This document shows, one piece after another, positions 35,047 to 44,298 of a stretch of DNA of 52,320 nt. Origin of the DNA: Bacteroidota bacterium (GTDB lineage: Bacteria > Bacteroidota > Bacteroidia > CAILMK01 > JAAYUY01); NCBI GenBank assembly GCA_016776505.1, contig JADHTG010000016.1, forward strand, positions 1 through 52,320. The letters are read 5' to 3'. A program made the translations under genes and the position numbers. Numbering within the stretch: position 1 is the stretch's first letter; each line of letters begins with the position of its first letter. Under the pieces are notes generated by a model, which was not told the DNA's origin, ran no database searches, and worked only from the letters and a program-made list of their open reading frames with translations.

Positions 35047-35975
35047 TACCTCATTATTTCATTTGCTGTAAGAGTATATCCTTTTAAAAATTCGGACACA
35101 TCCAGTCTTTTTTTTCCTTCGATCTGCAAAGAATTGATATAAATATAGCCTTCATGCACAGCCACTTTTAAATAGGATTTATTATCCGAAACGATCAATC
35201 CAATGGGATCGCTATGAGAAGCCGGTTGAAAATGGATAGCATATATTTTACATACTTTCCCATTTAGAAGTGCCCAGGCTGCCGGGTATGGACTTAAGCC
35301 CCGGATTTGGTTAAAAAGATCTTTCGCATCCTTTTGCCAATCAATCCTGCAGATGGATCGATTCAGTTTAGGAGCTTTCTTTTCATTCCCCTTCAGCAAT
35401 TGAGCTTGAGCTTGAAAAGTATTTGACTCGATTTGAAATACTGTTTTCAATAAAAGATCTGCCCCGATTACCGCTAATTTGTCATGCAATGTTCCTGCTG
35501 TATCCAGGTGATTTATCTCAACCTCCTGTTTGAGGAGTAAATCTCCGGTATCTATTTTTTCATTGATAAAGAAAGTAGTAAGTCCGGTCTTTGTCTCCCC
35601 GTTAATAATAGCCCAGTTGATGGGAGCTGCCCCCCGATAGTCAGGCAGAAGGGATGCATGCAGATTAATAGTACCTTTTCGGGGAATTTTCCATACTTCA
35701 GCAGGGAGCATTCTAAAAGCAACTACAATAAATAAATCCGATTTATAGTTTTTAAGTTTTGATAAAAACTCCGCATTTTTAAGTTTTTCCGGTTGTAGAA
35801 CTGGAATGTTTTTAAGCTCTGCAAATTTTTTTACTTCTGTTTTAGAAATTTTAAGTCCCCTGCCGGATGGGCGGTCAGGTGCTGTAACTACTGCCTGGAT
35901 ATTTAGTGCGCTATCATAAAGCTTTTCTAATGACGAAACAGCAAATCCAGGTGATCCAAAAAAAATGATATTCAT
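35046..35975 (-). CDS. fmt: Methionyl-tRNA formyltransferase
   Basis: Formylates initiator Met-tRNA using 10-formyl-THF. The 309 residues include the start IIFFGSPGFAVSSLEKL, the catalytic block INLHASLLPDYRGAAPINWAII (Asn, His and Asp further on), and TGLTTFFINEKIDTGDLL. The C-terminal RNA-binding domain starts near residue 208 with SICRIDWQKDAKDLFNQIRGLSPYPAAW. Length is normal. It is coupled to aroK by a one-base stop/start overlap and has a recognisable promoter upstream. No def gene is adjacent. Confidence 0.96.
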   Translation of the reverse strand: MNIIFFGSPGFAVSSLEKLYDSALNIQAVVTAPDRPSGRGLKISKTEVKKFAELKNIPVLQPEKLKNAEFLSKLKNYKSDLFIVVAFRMLPAEVWKIPRKGTINLHASLLPDYRGAAPINWAIINGETKTGLTTFFINEKIDTGDLLLKQEVEINHLDTAGTLHDKLAVIGADLLLKTVFQIESNTFQAQAQLLKGNEKKAPKLNRSICRIDWQKDAKDLFNQIRGLSPYPAAWALLNGKVCKIYAIHFQPASHSDPIGLIVSDNKSYLKVAVHEGYIYINSLQIEGKKRLDVSEFLKGYTLTANEIMR

Positions 35976-36003
35976 ACAGCTAATTGCAAAAATGATTACC
36001 TGG

Positions 36004-36036
36004 CAAATTTAGCATATTATTTAAGGCTCTCTACAA
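36004..36036 (-). promoter_or_regulatory. Putative fmt-aroK promoter with -33 and -7 boxes
   Basis: On the minus strand TTG (36036-36034, inside a TTTTTG run) is followed after 22 bases by TAAATTTG (36011-36004), an exact TAnnTTTG. The -7 box ends 28 bases before the fmt ATG. This is one of the best promoter matches in the window. Confidence 0.55.
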
Positions 36037-36346
36037 AAACTCTTTTGCTTTCACCTTATTTATGGCAAAGCCTTTATTTTCGGATAAAGGAAAGCATTTA
36101 ATTAACAATAAATCCTGAAATGTTATGTCGAATACAAATTGTTTTTTACATCATAAAATAATTCGCCAATCGTAAAAAAAATGGATAAGATAATTAATTA
36201 ATGTTATCATTCTATTAATCCTGAATTATTATAAAGCTGGAAAATTATGAGCTAATTTCAAAGATTTACTTAATTAAGAATTGGCATCAGATTCATCAAT
36301 CCCTACCTATGGGTTTGATAATTAATTAATTATGAAGCAGATAGCG

Positions 36347-36374
36347 TTGTTTTATAAATAATTTTCTATTTTTG
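36347..36374 (+). promoter_or_regulatory. Putative promoter of the MerR-like gene
   Basis: TTG at 36347-36349 is followed after 17 bases by TATTTTTG at 36367-36374, an exact TAnnTTTG. The message would have a leader of about 80 bases. That leader contains the small dyad TACC-TAAG-GGTA and one TAATTAATTA run, possibly for autoregulation. Confidence 0.5.
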
Positions 36375-36457
36375 AATTGTACCTAAGGGTATGTATTGGA
36401 CAAAATCAATACTTTTCAAGTAATTAATTATACCATGTAGTAAGATAAATAAAGATT

Positions 36458-37252
36458 ATGGGAGACATTTTTATTTTTCGGGGGATTGATTTTGAACTCG
36501 GATATTCTGACTACTCCACTTCAAATGGGCAAATAAACATATCAACTCTTTTAAATGAAAAGCTTTACAAACCTAAATCAGGTGATTTTTCCTACCGCAT
36601 TATAAATCATTGGGAAAGTAACAAGCTATTATGCAGCACAAGAAATAATGGCAATGGATGGAGAAAATATTCTGTCATGGATCTAGTCTGGTTATACATC
36701 ATCCGGAATATGCGAACTTTTGGTATATCACTGGAGTTGATTAAAAAGGTAAAAAAGAACCTGATTGATTCAAAAAATACGGAGGAAAGCGTGTTTCCAT
36801 TACTGGAATATTATGTGTCAATTTGCCTGGTCAACAAGCCTGCTTATTTACTTGTTTTCTCCAATGGGCAAGCACATCCCGTAACTGAAAAGGAATATGG
36901 ATCCAACAGGGAATTCAGTTCCAAAAACAATCACTTGCAAATCAATCTGAATAACATTCTGCAAAAGATTTTTCCAGATAGATCACTTAAAGCAAAATAC
37001 AAGGAAAACACAGAATATTCTCCTGAAGAGAGAAAAGCTATTCAAATAATTCGTTTGGAAGCAGTGAATAGAATCCACCTGATGTTCTCAAATGGAAAGG
37101 AACAATTCTTAGGTATGAAAGAGAAAGATCAATTTGAAAGTATAGTCCCGGTAATTAATCAAAAGCAATACGGTCAAATTGAATTGGTCCTAGCAGATGA
37201 AAGTAATTTAGTTCTCGAAAATGAAGTGGTCCAGGTGGATAGTTATTCCTAA
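36458..37252 (+). CDS. MerR-like DNA-binding protein with unknown C-terminal domain
   Basis: A 264-residue protein whose residues about 44-105 look like a MerR winged helix: FSYRIINHWESNKLLC, then a GWRKYSVMDLVWLYIIRNMRTFGISLELIKKVKKNL segment read as two helices with the wing. The typical long coiled-coil dimerisation helix of MerR is absent. The rest (about 110-264) is a mixed domain that ends in strands such as QYGQIELVLADESNLVLENEVVQV and is not known to me. The first 40 residues are also unassigned. It is likely a transcription regulator whose targets may include its own AT-rich upstream region. No adjacent gene is an obvious target; the flotillin pair is convergent with it. Confidence 0.65.
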   Translation: MGDIFIFRGIDFELGYSDYSTSNGQINISTLLNEKLYKPKSGDFSYRIINHWESNKLLCSTRNNGNGWRKYSVMDLVWLYIIRNMRTFGISLELIKKVKKNLIDSKNTEESVFPLLEYYVSICLVNKPAYLLVFSNGQAHPVTEKEYGSNREFSSKNNHLQINLNNILQKIFPDRSLKAKYKENTEYSPEERKAIQIIRLEAVNRIHLMFSNGKEQFLGMKEKDQFESIVPVINQKQYGQIELVLADESNLVLENEVVQVDSYS

Positions 37253-37330
37253 TGGATTGAAAGAGATTCCAATTACGAACCTGGAGAGATCAGATTTACA
37301 TTCACAATTTTATAAACTGAATTTGACAAA

Positions 37331-37359
37331 AAAATGCCTGCCAATCAAGCAGACATTTT
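37331..37359. terminator. Probable bidirectional terminator between the MerR-like gene and flotillin
   Basis: AAAATGCCTGC (37331-37341) pairs with GCAGACATTTT (37349-37359) with one mismatch around a 7-base loop. A- and T-rich flanks on both sides fit a terminator shared by the two convergent genes. Confidence 0.6.
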
Positions 37360-37378
37360 GTATTGTTTTACAGCTATT

Positions 37379-38791
37379 CTATTCTTTGGAATCTTCAGGA
37401 TTTTTATCTGTATCATCTTTTATTTGTTCACCCTCTTCAATTTTTTTGCCTTTCAGGTAATCAGGCAATTCCATTCCTGCCATTCTAAATATTTCATCCA
37501 TTGGTGGAAGAGACTTCAGCATTCCTGATAAGAAATTTGCGGCAGCAGGAGTTTTTCCATCTCCACTTTGCGAATCCCAGACAGTGACCTTATCAATCTT
37601 CAGGTTTTTAATGGCTTCTACCTGGGTTTTAACTATCTCTGGAAGTTTATCAGCAATCATCAGCAATACAGCATCCCTGGAATTGTCTTTGGCTGCTTCA
37701 ACCAGCTTGGTGAAACCGTCTGCCTGTTTGGTGAGCACTTCATATATTCCTGTAGCTTCAGCCGTTTTGCGTGCAACAATGGCATCAGCTTCCCCTTTAG
37801 CGATCCTTCTTTTTTGTTCAGCAATCGCTTCCGAGTCAATCTCTATTTTACGTTTATCAATTTCTGCAGGAACTACTACATCCGCTACTTTTGTAGCTCG
37901 TTCACGCTCTGAACGGGAGGTTTCAGCCAGTCTTTCCGCATGATATGATTCTTCTAATGCTTTGGCAGATTGAACCTTCTCTGCTGCAACAGCTTTCTTA
38001 AGAGCTTCGGCCTCCTTTTCCCTTCTTGCTGCATTAGTCTGTGCAATGGATATCAGTGCCGTGTTTTCACCTTCAACAGCTTTTGCATTAGCCTCTGCAA
38101 CCTGGATTCTTTCATCCTGTTTTGCAATTGCTTCACCGATGGAACCATCCCTGTTTTTTTCTGCAACTGATTTTTTTGCATCATTGATCGCTTTTGCTGC
38201 TGCCTCTTTTCCAAGTGCTTCAATATAAGCTGATTCATCACGTATGTCAGTTACATTGACATTGATGAGTTTCAGACCAATTTTCTGCAGTTCTGCTTCC
38301 ACATTTTGAGAAACATTTGCCAGGAATTTATCCCTGTCGGTATTTATTTCTTCAATATCCATAGTGGCTACAATAAGCCTGAGTTGGCCAAATATGATGT
38401 CTTTTGCCAATTCCTGGATTTGACCTAACTGCAGGCCAAGCAAACGTTCAGCTGCATTGGTCATGACCCCTGGTTCTGTTGAAATACCCACTGTAAATCG
38501 GGAGGGAACATCTATCCTGATATTTTGCCTGGATAGAGCATTGGTCAGATTTACTTCCAGTGAGATGGGGGTAAGGTCTAGAAATGAATAATTCTGAATT
38601 ACCGGCCAAATAAAGGCTGCACCTCCGTGGATTGTTTTGGCAGAACGGTTTGCACCGGATTTTGTTTTACCCGTTTTGCCATAAACTACTAATATCCTGT
38701 CTGAGGGACATCTTTTATATCTGGAAAAAAGTGCCAGTATCGTAACGAAAATGACAACTATAAAAACGACAATTACGGTCAATGAAAACAT
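37379..38791 (-). CDS. Flotillin-like SPFH-domain membrane protein
   Basis: A 470-residue scaffold protein of membrane microdomains. One N-terminal membrane segment (about 5-23) is followed by an SPFH/Band-7 domain from about 28 to 200 (RILVVYGKTGKTKSG..., IDVPSRFTVGISTEP, LQLGQIQELAKDIIFGQLRLIVATMDIEEI). A long Ala/Glu/Lys-rich coiled coil runs from about 200 to 360 (EAEALKKAVAAEKVQSAKA, EIDSEAIAEQKRRIAKGEADA). The C-terminus is acidic. This order matches flotillin/YuaG (FloT) proteins, which organise signalling and membrane proteins. The NfeD-like gene 26 bases upstream on the same strand is the usual partner. Confidence 0.9.
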   Translation of the reverse strand: MFSLTVIVVFIVVIFVTILALFSRYKRCPSDRILVVYGKTGKTKSGANRSAKTIHGGAAFIWPVIQNYSFLDLTPISLEVNLTNALSRQNIRIDVPSRFTVGISTEPGVMTNAAERLLGLQLGQIQELAKDIIFGQLRLIVATMDIEEINTDRDKFLANVSQNVEAELQKIGLKLINVNVTDIRDESAYIEALGKEAAAKAINDAKKSVAEKNRDGSIGEAIAKQDERIQVAEANAKAVEGENTALISIAQTNAARREKEAEALKKAVAAEKVQSAKALEESYHAERLAETSRSERERATKVADVVVPAEIDKRKIEIDSEAIAEQKRRIAKGEADAIVARKTAEATGIYEVLTKQADGFTKLVEAAKDNSRDAVLLMIADKLPEIVKTQVEAIKNLKIDKVTVWDSQSGDGKTPAAANFLSGMLKSLPPMDEIFRMAGMELPDYLKGKKIEEGEQIKDDTDKNPEDSKE

Positions 38792-38817
38792 AGTACTGAA
38801 TTTATTTATTATACCAT

Positions 38818-39462
38818 TTATTTAATGAACTTTTCTACAACTAAAACATTATCGCTGGCCAGGCCGGTTACTTTCACAACTGTACCTGTTGGCAGATCTT
38901 CTTTAAGTTTTGTCAATGCTTTTAATTCATGCAATGAATCCTGCACAGTGATTTGAATTTTCCCAATATTTCCACTGCTTGCTTTTATCGGAATATAAAC
39001 TGTCCCGATTTGATTGATGGCGTTTTTTATTATAAGTGTGCCACCGGAGTCAGCTAATTTACTGATAAAATAAAATAGAGCAGATATAATTAACATGGCG
39101 ATTACACCAAGAACAGCTGCAACAATTATTACCCATGGAGTACTCAGTCCGCCACGAATGCCAGCGATCCCTGACCAGCCGAAAACAGTGAAAAAAGCAA
39201 TAAAATTTCTGATAGTAAAAACACCGAACTGGGGAGCGCCGTCTCCTGCCATGATGCTGTCATCATGGTTAAATACCCCATCGCTGTCTACATCTATATC
39301 GGCATCCGGTATGTCTACAACTCCTTCACCTATATCAGCAGATCCTCCACCCATTCCTGCAAATGTTAAAATAAGCTGGATAAGTAAAATAACTGAAAAT
39401 GGGATTGCTATATACCAAAAAATCTGTTCAAAAGTTGAAAGGCTTGTCCAAAGATCTTGCAT
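38818..39462 (-). CDS. NfeD-like (YuaF-type) partner of flotillin with acidic loop
   Basis: A 214-residue membrane protein with segments near residues 13-35, 80-100 and 107-132, then a C-terminal OB-like beta domain (GTVYIPIKASSGNIGKIQITVQDS...TGTVVKVTGL). This fits the NfeD/YuaF family, whose genes pair with flotillin genes. An unusual acidic loop between the first two segments contains DADIDVDSDGVFNHDD, which resembles a DxDxDG calcium-binding loop. It is the promoter-proximal gene of the flotillin pair and the two are only 26 bases apart. Confidence 0.8.
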   Translation of the reverse strand: MQDLWTSLSTFEQIFWYIAIPFSVILLIQLILTFAGMGGGSADIGEGVVDIPDADIDVDSDGVFNHDDSIMAGDGAPQFGVFTIRNFIAFFTVFGWSGIAGIRGGLSTPWVIIVAAVLGVIAMLIISALFYFISKLADSGGTLIIKNAINQIGTVYIPIKASSGNIGKIQITVQDSLHELKALTKLKEDLPTGTVVKVTGLASDNVLVVEKFIK

Positions 39463-39589
39463 AATTTTTAGTTTAAATTGTGCTTTTTAAACGGAGTGCA
39501 ATTCATCAGTAGAATAATCGTTTTAAAACAAAGTATTAAAATCCAAAAGAGCAATACCAATTATTCTAATGTGTTTAAAATTAATAACT

Positions 39590-39597
39590 TAATTTTG
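39590..39597 (+). promoter_or_regulatory. Putative -7 promoter box for the M16 protease gene
   Basis: TAATTTTG matches TAnnTTTG, 80 bases upstream of the ATG at 39678. No clear -33 TTG at normal spacing. Confidence 0.38.
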
Positions 39598-39677
39598 CAC
39601 CCTTAATAAATTCATCTCTTATTTGGTAACCCAAATTAGTTAAAATTAAAGACAAAAAATTCATAAAAGTAAAAAAC

Positions 39678-42500
39678 ATGAAAATATCATTTCAATTAAT
39701 TAGTAGTTTGATTTGGATAGGACTTTTATCCATTTCTTTCCATGGATTTTCTCAAATACCGGCTGATCTGAAAGCAGAAATGCCCATTGATAAATCCATC
39801 ACAAAAGGCGTGTTGGAAAATGGACTTACCTACTATATCAAGGAAAACAGTACACCCAAAAACAGGACTGAACTTCGACTTGTTATTAATGCCGGCTCTT
39901 TGCTTGAAGATGATGACCAGCAGGGATTAGCACATTTTTGTGAGCACATGGCATTTAATGGTACAGAAAACTTTGAAAAACATGAACTTATCAATTTCCT
40001 GGAATCCATTGGGATGAAGTTTGGTGCTGAATTAAATGCCTATACAAGTTTTGATGAAACTGTTTATATGCTGACCATACCCATGGACCATGATGGATAT
40101 ATTGACACTGGTTTTCAGATATTGTCTGATTGGGCTAACCGCCTGAGTTTCGAAGGAGAAGAAATAGATAAGGAAAGAGGTGTAATCCATGAGGAATGGC
40201 GCCTCGGACAGGGAGCACAGGATCGCATGTCCAGGGAGTATCTGCCAGTGCTTTTTTATAAATCCAAATATGCTGAGAGGTTGCCAATTGGTAAAATGAA
40301 TATTGTTGATAAAGGTCCTCATGAAGCTTTAATTCGTTTCTATAAGGATTGGTATCGACCTGATTTAATGGCTGTTATTGCGATTGGAGATTTTGAAACC
40401 CCGAAAATGGAGGAATATATTAATAAATATTTCTCGGTTATTCCTGTAATAGAAAATCCAAGAGAAAGAGTCGTATTTGAAATGCCGAATCATTCAGATC
40501 CTTTGGTTAAAATTCTTTCTGATCCGGAGAATCCCTATAGCATGATACAGGTTTTTTATAAGAAAGACAAAAATATGGAGGTTAACCACGCCTCCTATCG
40601 TGAAACTATTGTTAAGACACTCTACTCCGGTATGCTAAGCAATCGCTTGCAGGAAAAGCTTCAAGATGCAAATCCACCGGCTTTATTTATGAATGGAGGA
40701 TTCTCCAGTTTAGTCAGAACAAAAGATGCTTTCATGCTAATGGCAGTCGCAAAACGAAATAAATCAATGGAGAGTTTTGAAATGATGTTAACAGAGAATG
40801 AAAGAATTACGCGACATGGATTTACATCAACAGAGCTGGAAAGGCAAAAAACTGATTTGCTCAAGAACATTGAAAAAATGTACAAAGAAAGAGATAAGGA
40901 GAAATCAGCCAATTACGCCAGGGAATACCAGCGTAATTTTCTTGTGAACGAGTCTATTCCGGGAATCGCATATGAATATGAACTCTATAAGGCATTTCTG
41001 CCGACTATCACTTTGGAAGAGCTAAACGCCCTTTCCAAAGATTTTATTTCAACTGAGAATATGGTGGTTATAATGACTTTCCCGGAAAAGAAGGACATCA
41101 AGTTACCCAAGGAAAAAGAGGTGTTAAAAATGCTTAAATCAGTTAAAGGAAAAAATGATATTGAACCTTATAAAGATGAAGTGATCGAAGCACCCTTGAT
41201 TGCAGAGGAGCCTGCAGGTTCAAAAGTATCAGCTACAAAAAAAATAAAGGAGTTTGAGGCAACAGAATGGACTTTAGCCAATGGCGTAAAGGTCATACTT
41301 AAGAAGACAGATTTTAAAAATGAGGAGATTCTGATGTCAGCATATAGCCTGGGAGGACAATCTGTTTATCCATTAAAAGATGATGTATCTGCAAGTTTTG
41401 CAGGAAGCGTTATTAATCAAAGTGGTTTGGGGCAGTTCGACAATACACAACTTGAAAAAATGTTATCAGGAAAAGTAGTGTCCGTTTATCCTTATATATC
41501 ACAATTAGAAGAAGGATTGAGAGGAAGTTCAACTCCGGAAGATTTTGAAACATTGCTTCAATTAAGCTATTTGTATTTCACAGCGCCCAGGAGGGATGAG
41601 AAGGCATACAATAATTATATGGAAAGGCAAAAGGACCTGATCACCAATAAGGGCACTTCCCCTGATGATGTATTTGGCGATACGATTACTGTAGTGATGT
41701 CGAATTATCATGAGCGATCCAGGCCATCAACACTGGAAAGTTTAAAAGAAGCTGATTTGAACCGCATTATGGAGATCTTTAAGGACAGATTTTCAAATGG
41801 GGGTGATTTTACTTTCTTTTTTGTTGGGAACTTTGACGAAGAAAAAATCAAACCCCTGATAGAAAAATATCTGGGTGGGCTTCCGGCAAATGACAAAGAA
41901 GAAAGCTGGGTCGATTTGGAGATCAGCAAGCCAGAAGGAGTCGTAAATAAAGTAGTATATAAGGGAACCGAGCCTAAAAGCACTGTGTTTTTAGCATTTC
42001 CGGGAACTTATGAGTATAATCAGGAAAACAGGGTAAAACTCGATATCATGGTCGACGCTTTAAATATTCGCCTGAGAGAAAATATCCGTGAAGAGCAATC
42101 CGGTGTTTATGGGATTTCAGCCTGGATCAATCACCAACATTATCCTAAAGCAGAATATTATATTGGTGTTTATTTTGGATGTGCTCCTGACAATGTGGAT
42201 AAGCTGATCAATAGTGTGTTTGAAGAGATTGAAATAATGCAAAATGATGGTGCTTTGGAAATTAATTTAAGCAAAGCCCAGGAATCAGCCTTTAGAAGCC
42301 TTGAAAATAATCTGAGGGAAAACATGTTTTGGTTAAATACAATGAAAAACTTTTATTATCATAAACGTGATTTTGCTGAATTTGACAAATATGAAAATGT
42401 CGTTAAAGGCATTACTGTGGAGGATATGAAAACATTCTCTAATAAATATATTGATACAGACCGATATATTAGAATAGTCCTCATGCCAGAATCAGAATAA
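39678..42500 (+). CDS. M16 family zinc metallopeptidase (pitrilysin/insulinase-like), exported
   Basis: A 940-residue peptidase exported by an N-terminal signal peptide (about 1-25, ending GFSQ). The inverted zinc motif HFCEH lies at residues 86-90, in AHFCEHMAFNGTENF, with the third ligand expected in the ERGVIHEEWR segment near residue 170. Two M16 half-pairs follow: the N-terminal active half to about 490, and a second, inactive half from about 525 (FEATEWTLANGVKVILKKTDF). Such double-length enzymes form a closed chamber that degrades peptides. The location is probably the periplasm. A strong terminator follows its stop. Confidence 0.93.
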   Translation: MKISFQLISSLIWIGLLSISFHGFSQIPADLKAEMPIDKSITKGVLENGLTYYIKENSTPKNRTELRLVINAGSLLEDDDQQGLAHFCEHMAFNGTENFEKHELINFLESIGMKFGAELNAYTSFDETVYMLTIPMDHDGYIDTGFQILSDWANRLSFEGEEIDKERGVIHEEWRLGQGAQDRMSREYLPVLFYKSKYAERLPIGKMNIVDKGPHEALIRFYKDWYRPDLMAVIAIGDFETPKMEEYINKYFSVIPVIENPRERVVFEMPNHSDPLVKILSDPENPYSMIQVFYKKDKNMEVNHASYRETIVKTLYSGMLSNRLQEKLQDANPPALFMNGGFSSLVRTKDAFMLMAVAKRNKSMESFEMMLTENERITRHGFTSTELERQKTDLLKNIEKMYKERDKEKSANYAREYQRNFLVNESIPGIAYEYELYKAFLPTITLEELNALSKDFISTENMVVIMTFPEKKDIKLPKEKEVLKMLKSVKGKNDIEPYKDEVIEAPLIAEEPAGSKVSATKKIKEFEATEWTLANGVKVILKKTDFKNEEILMSAYSLGGQSVYPLKDDVSASFAGSVINQSGLGQFDNTQLEKMLSGKVVSVYPYISQLEEGLRGSSTPEDFETLLQLSYLYFTAPRRDEKAYNNYMERQKDLITNKGTSPDDVFGDTITVVMSNYHERSRPSTLESLKEADLNRIMEIFKDRFSNGGDFTFFFVGNFDEEKIKPLIEKYLGGLPANDKEESWVDLEISKPEGVVNKVVYKGTEPKSTVFLAFPGTYEYNQENRVKLDIMVDALNIRLRENIREEQSGVYGISAWINHQHYPKAEYYIGVYFGCAPDNVDKLINSVFEEIEIMQNDGALEINLSKAQESAFRSLENNLRENMFWLNTMKNFYYHKRDFAEFDKYENVVKGITVEDMKTFSNKYIDTDRYIRIVLMPESE

Positions 42501-42521
42501 TATAATTTGATTAAATCTGTG

Positions 42522-42549
42522 AAAAGGGAGGCATAAGTCTCCCTTTTTT
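42522..42549 (+). terminator. Rho-independent terminator of the M16 gene
   Basis: AAAAGGGAG (42522-42530) pairs perfectly with CTCCCTTTT (42539-42547) around an 8-base loop, followed by further T residues. It lies 22 bases after the M16 stop and may also act in reverse. Confidence 0.8.
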
Positions 42550-42671
42550 ATTGCTATTCGTTGAGAGAGGTATTTAATAACAGGAATCAATAGAATTTTC
42601 AACTTTAAAATTCTTGGTATGCATCAATGCAGCCAAAGAAGATGTGTTATCTGGACTATAAATCACATGTG

Positions 42672-44165
42672 TTATTGGAAATTCGGAATGGAAGAAATTT
42701 TAGCGGAAGTGGTCACATTCATTTTCAGGCGAATCAGACCAACCTCATCACCAGGTGAGGGAAGATGTGTTAAATGCATTTCGCAGTTTTCCAGGCTACT
42801 CAGCTTTTTCAATGCATGTTTTGCCGCCGGATTTGTAGAGCTGCTCATCGCTAATGCGATTAATGTTTCGTTCACATTTAGAGAACTTCCTTTCCTGTTG
42901 AGCAGACTGTATTTTAATTCAGTGATGCTTTTGATCACTTCAGGACTCAGCAGATCAATTTCATCAGGTATTTTTGATAACTCTTTGATCGCATTCAACA
43001 GGACCGCTGATTCAGCATGAAATTGTTCAGAATTCTTCCCTGTAATGATTTTTCCATTAGTCAGCTGGATGGCTGCCCCACAGCTGACACCATCAAAACC
43101 AGCTCCTTTATTTGAAGCATTTTGAGCACTTTCAACCACCTTTCTATCCTCTGGTTTTACTCCCACCTTTTCCATGATCCAATGCATCTGATCTATTGTT
43201 TCCTGGCTTTCAATTCCTTCAATCTTTTCACGATAATACCTGAAGTACCTCCGCAATATTTCTTCTTTTCCCGCCGCTTTGCATATTTCATCGTCAATGA
43301 TTCCTTCTTTCGCCATGTTGACACCCATATCAGTCGGAGAGCGATATCCGAATGCCTCCAGCTCACCTGTGATAATTTTCATGAGGTTATGAAGTATGGT
43401 GAAATTTTCCACATCCCGGTTATAATTAATAGCTACTTTGCCATAGGCTTCCTGGTGAAACGGATCCACCAGGTTTACGTCCAGCATATCGGCTGTTGCC
43501 GCTTCATAGGCCACATTGACCGGATGGTTTAATTCTAAATTCCAGATCGGGAATGTTTCAAACTTAGCAAATCCTGTTTTAATTCCTCTTTTTCTTTCAT
43601 AATAAATTTGACTTAATGCAACAGCCATTTTACCCGATCCTCCTCCAGCACCCGTAATGATTGTAAGTTTTTTACTGGTTTCAATGTAAGGTTGATTGTC
43701 ATAGCCTTTCAGGACTTTTTCCAGGTCATTTGGGTAGCCTTCAATCTCTGTTTGGATATACACCTTTATTCCATAGTTTTCGAGCTTATTTTTGAACTGA
43801 TCAATGCTTGATTCACCTTGATACCGGGTAATGACAACAGCTGAAACCTGCAGTCCGAATTCTCTGATATCACTAATATCCTTAAAGGTCTGGTTGGCGT
43901 AAGTAAGGCCAAAATCTCTTCTTACCCGACCCCTGATAATATCTTTCGAGCTGATGCAATATAAAATATCAATATCTCCCAGTTTTTTTAACAAATCAAC
44001 TTTTGCAGTTGCCCGATAACCTGAAAGAACTCTTGAAGCGTGAAGATCATAACATAATTTGCCTCCAAATTCCAGGTATAGCTTTTCAAATTGGTTTACT
44101 CTTTCATGAATTTTATTTGTTTGTTCGTTTAAATACCTGTCCGTGTCAAATCCGATTTTTTTCAT
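42672..44165 (-). CDS. DUF1846 family protein
   Basis: A 497-residue cytoplasmic protein of the DUF1846 family, recognised by KKIGFDTDRYLNEQTNKIHERVNQF at the start, LEFGGKLCYDLHASRVLSGY, and the KRGIKTGFAKFETFPIWNLELNHPVNVAYEAATAD region read in pieces. It contains a P-loop-like TGAGGGSGKMA near residue 170. Family members have known structures but no settled function; a role in nucleotide or cofactor metabolism has been guessed. The length matches the family. It is monocistronic, convergent with the M16 gene and divergent from tag. Confidence 0.9.
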   Translation of the reverse strand: MKKIGFDTDRYLNEQTNKIHERVNQFEKLYLEFGGKLCYDLHASRVLSGYRATAKVDLLKKLGDIDILYCISSKDIIRGRVRRDFGLTYANQTFKDISDIREFGLQVSAVVITRYQGESSIDQFKNKLENYGIKVYIQTEIEGYPNDLEKVLKGYDNQPYIETSKKLTIITGAGGGSGKMAVALSQIYYERKRGIKTGFAKFETFPIWNLELNHPVNVAYEAATADMLDVNLVDPFHQEAYGKVAINYNRDVENFTILHNLMKIITGELEAFGYRSPTDMGVNMAKEGIIDDEICKAAGKEEILRRYFRYYREKIEGIESQETIDQMHWIMEKVGVKPEDRKVVESAQNASNKGAGFDGVSCGAAIQLTNGKIITGKNSEQFHAESAVLLNAIKELSKIPDEIDLLSPEVIKSITELKYSLLNRKGSSLNVNETLIALAMSSSTNPAAKHALKKLSSLENCEMHLTHLPSPGDEVGLIRLKMNVTTSAKISSIPNFQ

Positions 44166-44298
44166 TTGTGTTTACTAATTCTTTAAAGGATTATGAGTAT
44201 ATCTGAAAGGATAAAAATAAGCAAATTCAGGTATATAATTTTTCTATTATGTTTGTTGGGGGAAAATTGTTAATAACATGGAATTAATATATTAATAA

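Larger units (their letters stand above)
35976..36457. other. 482-base intergenic region with four TTAATTA-type palindromic clusters
   Basis: Divergent region between fmt and the MerR-like gene. It is extremely AT-rich and holds TAATTAATTA at 36191-36200, TTAATTAA near 36270-36277, a longer run at 36319-36330 and TAATTAATTA at 36421-36430. These short palindromic runs are spaced about 50-100 bases apart. No RNA gene or ORF of interest was seen. The fmt promoter is at its left end and the MerR-like gene promoter in its right third. Confidence 0.45.
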
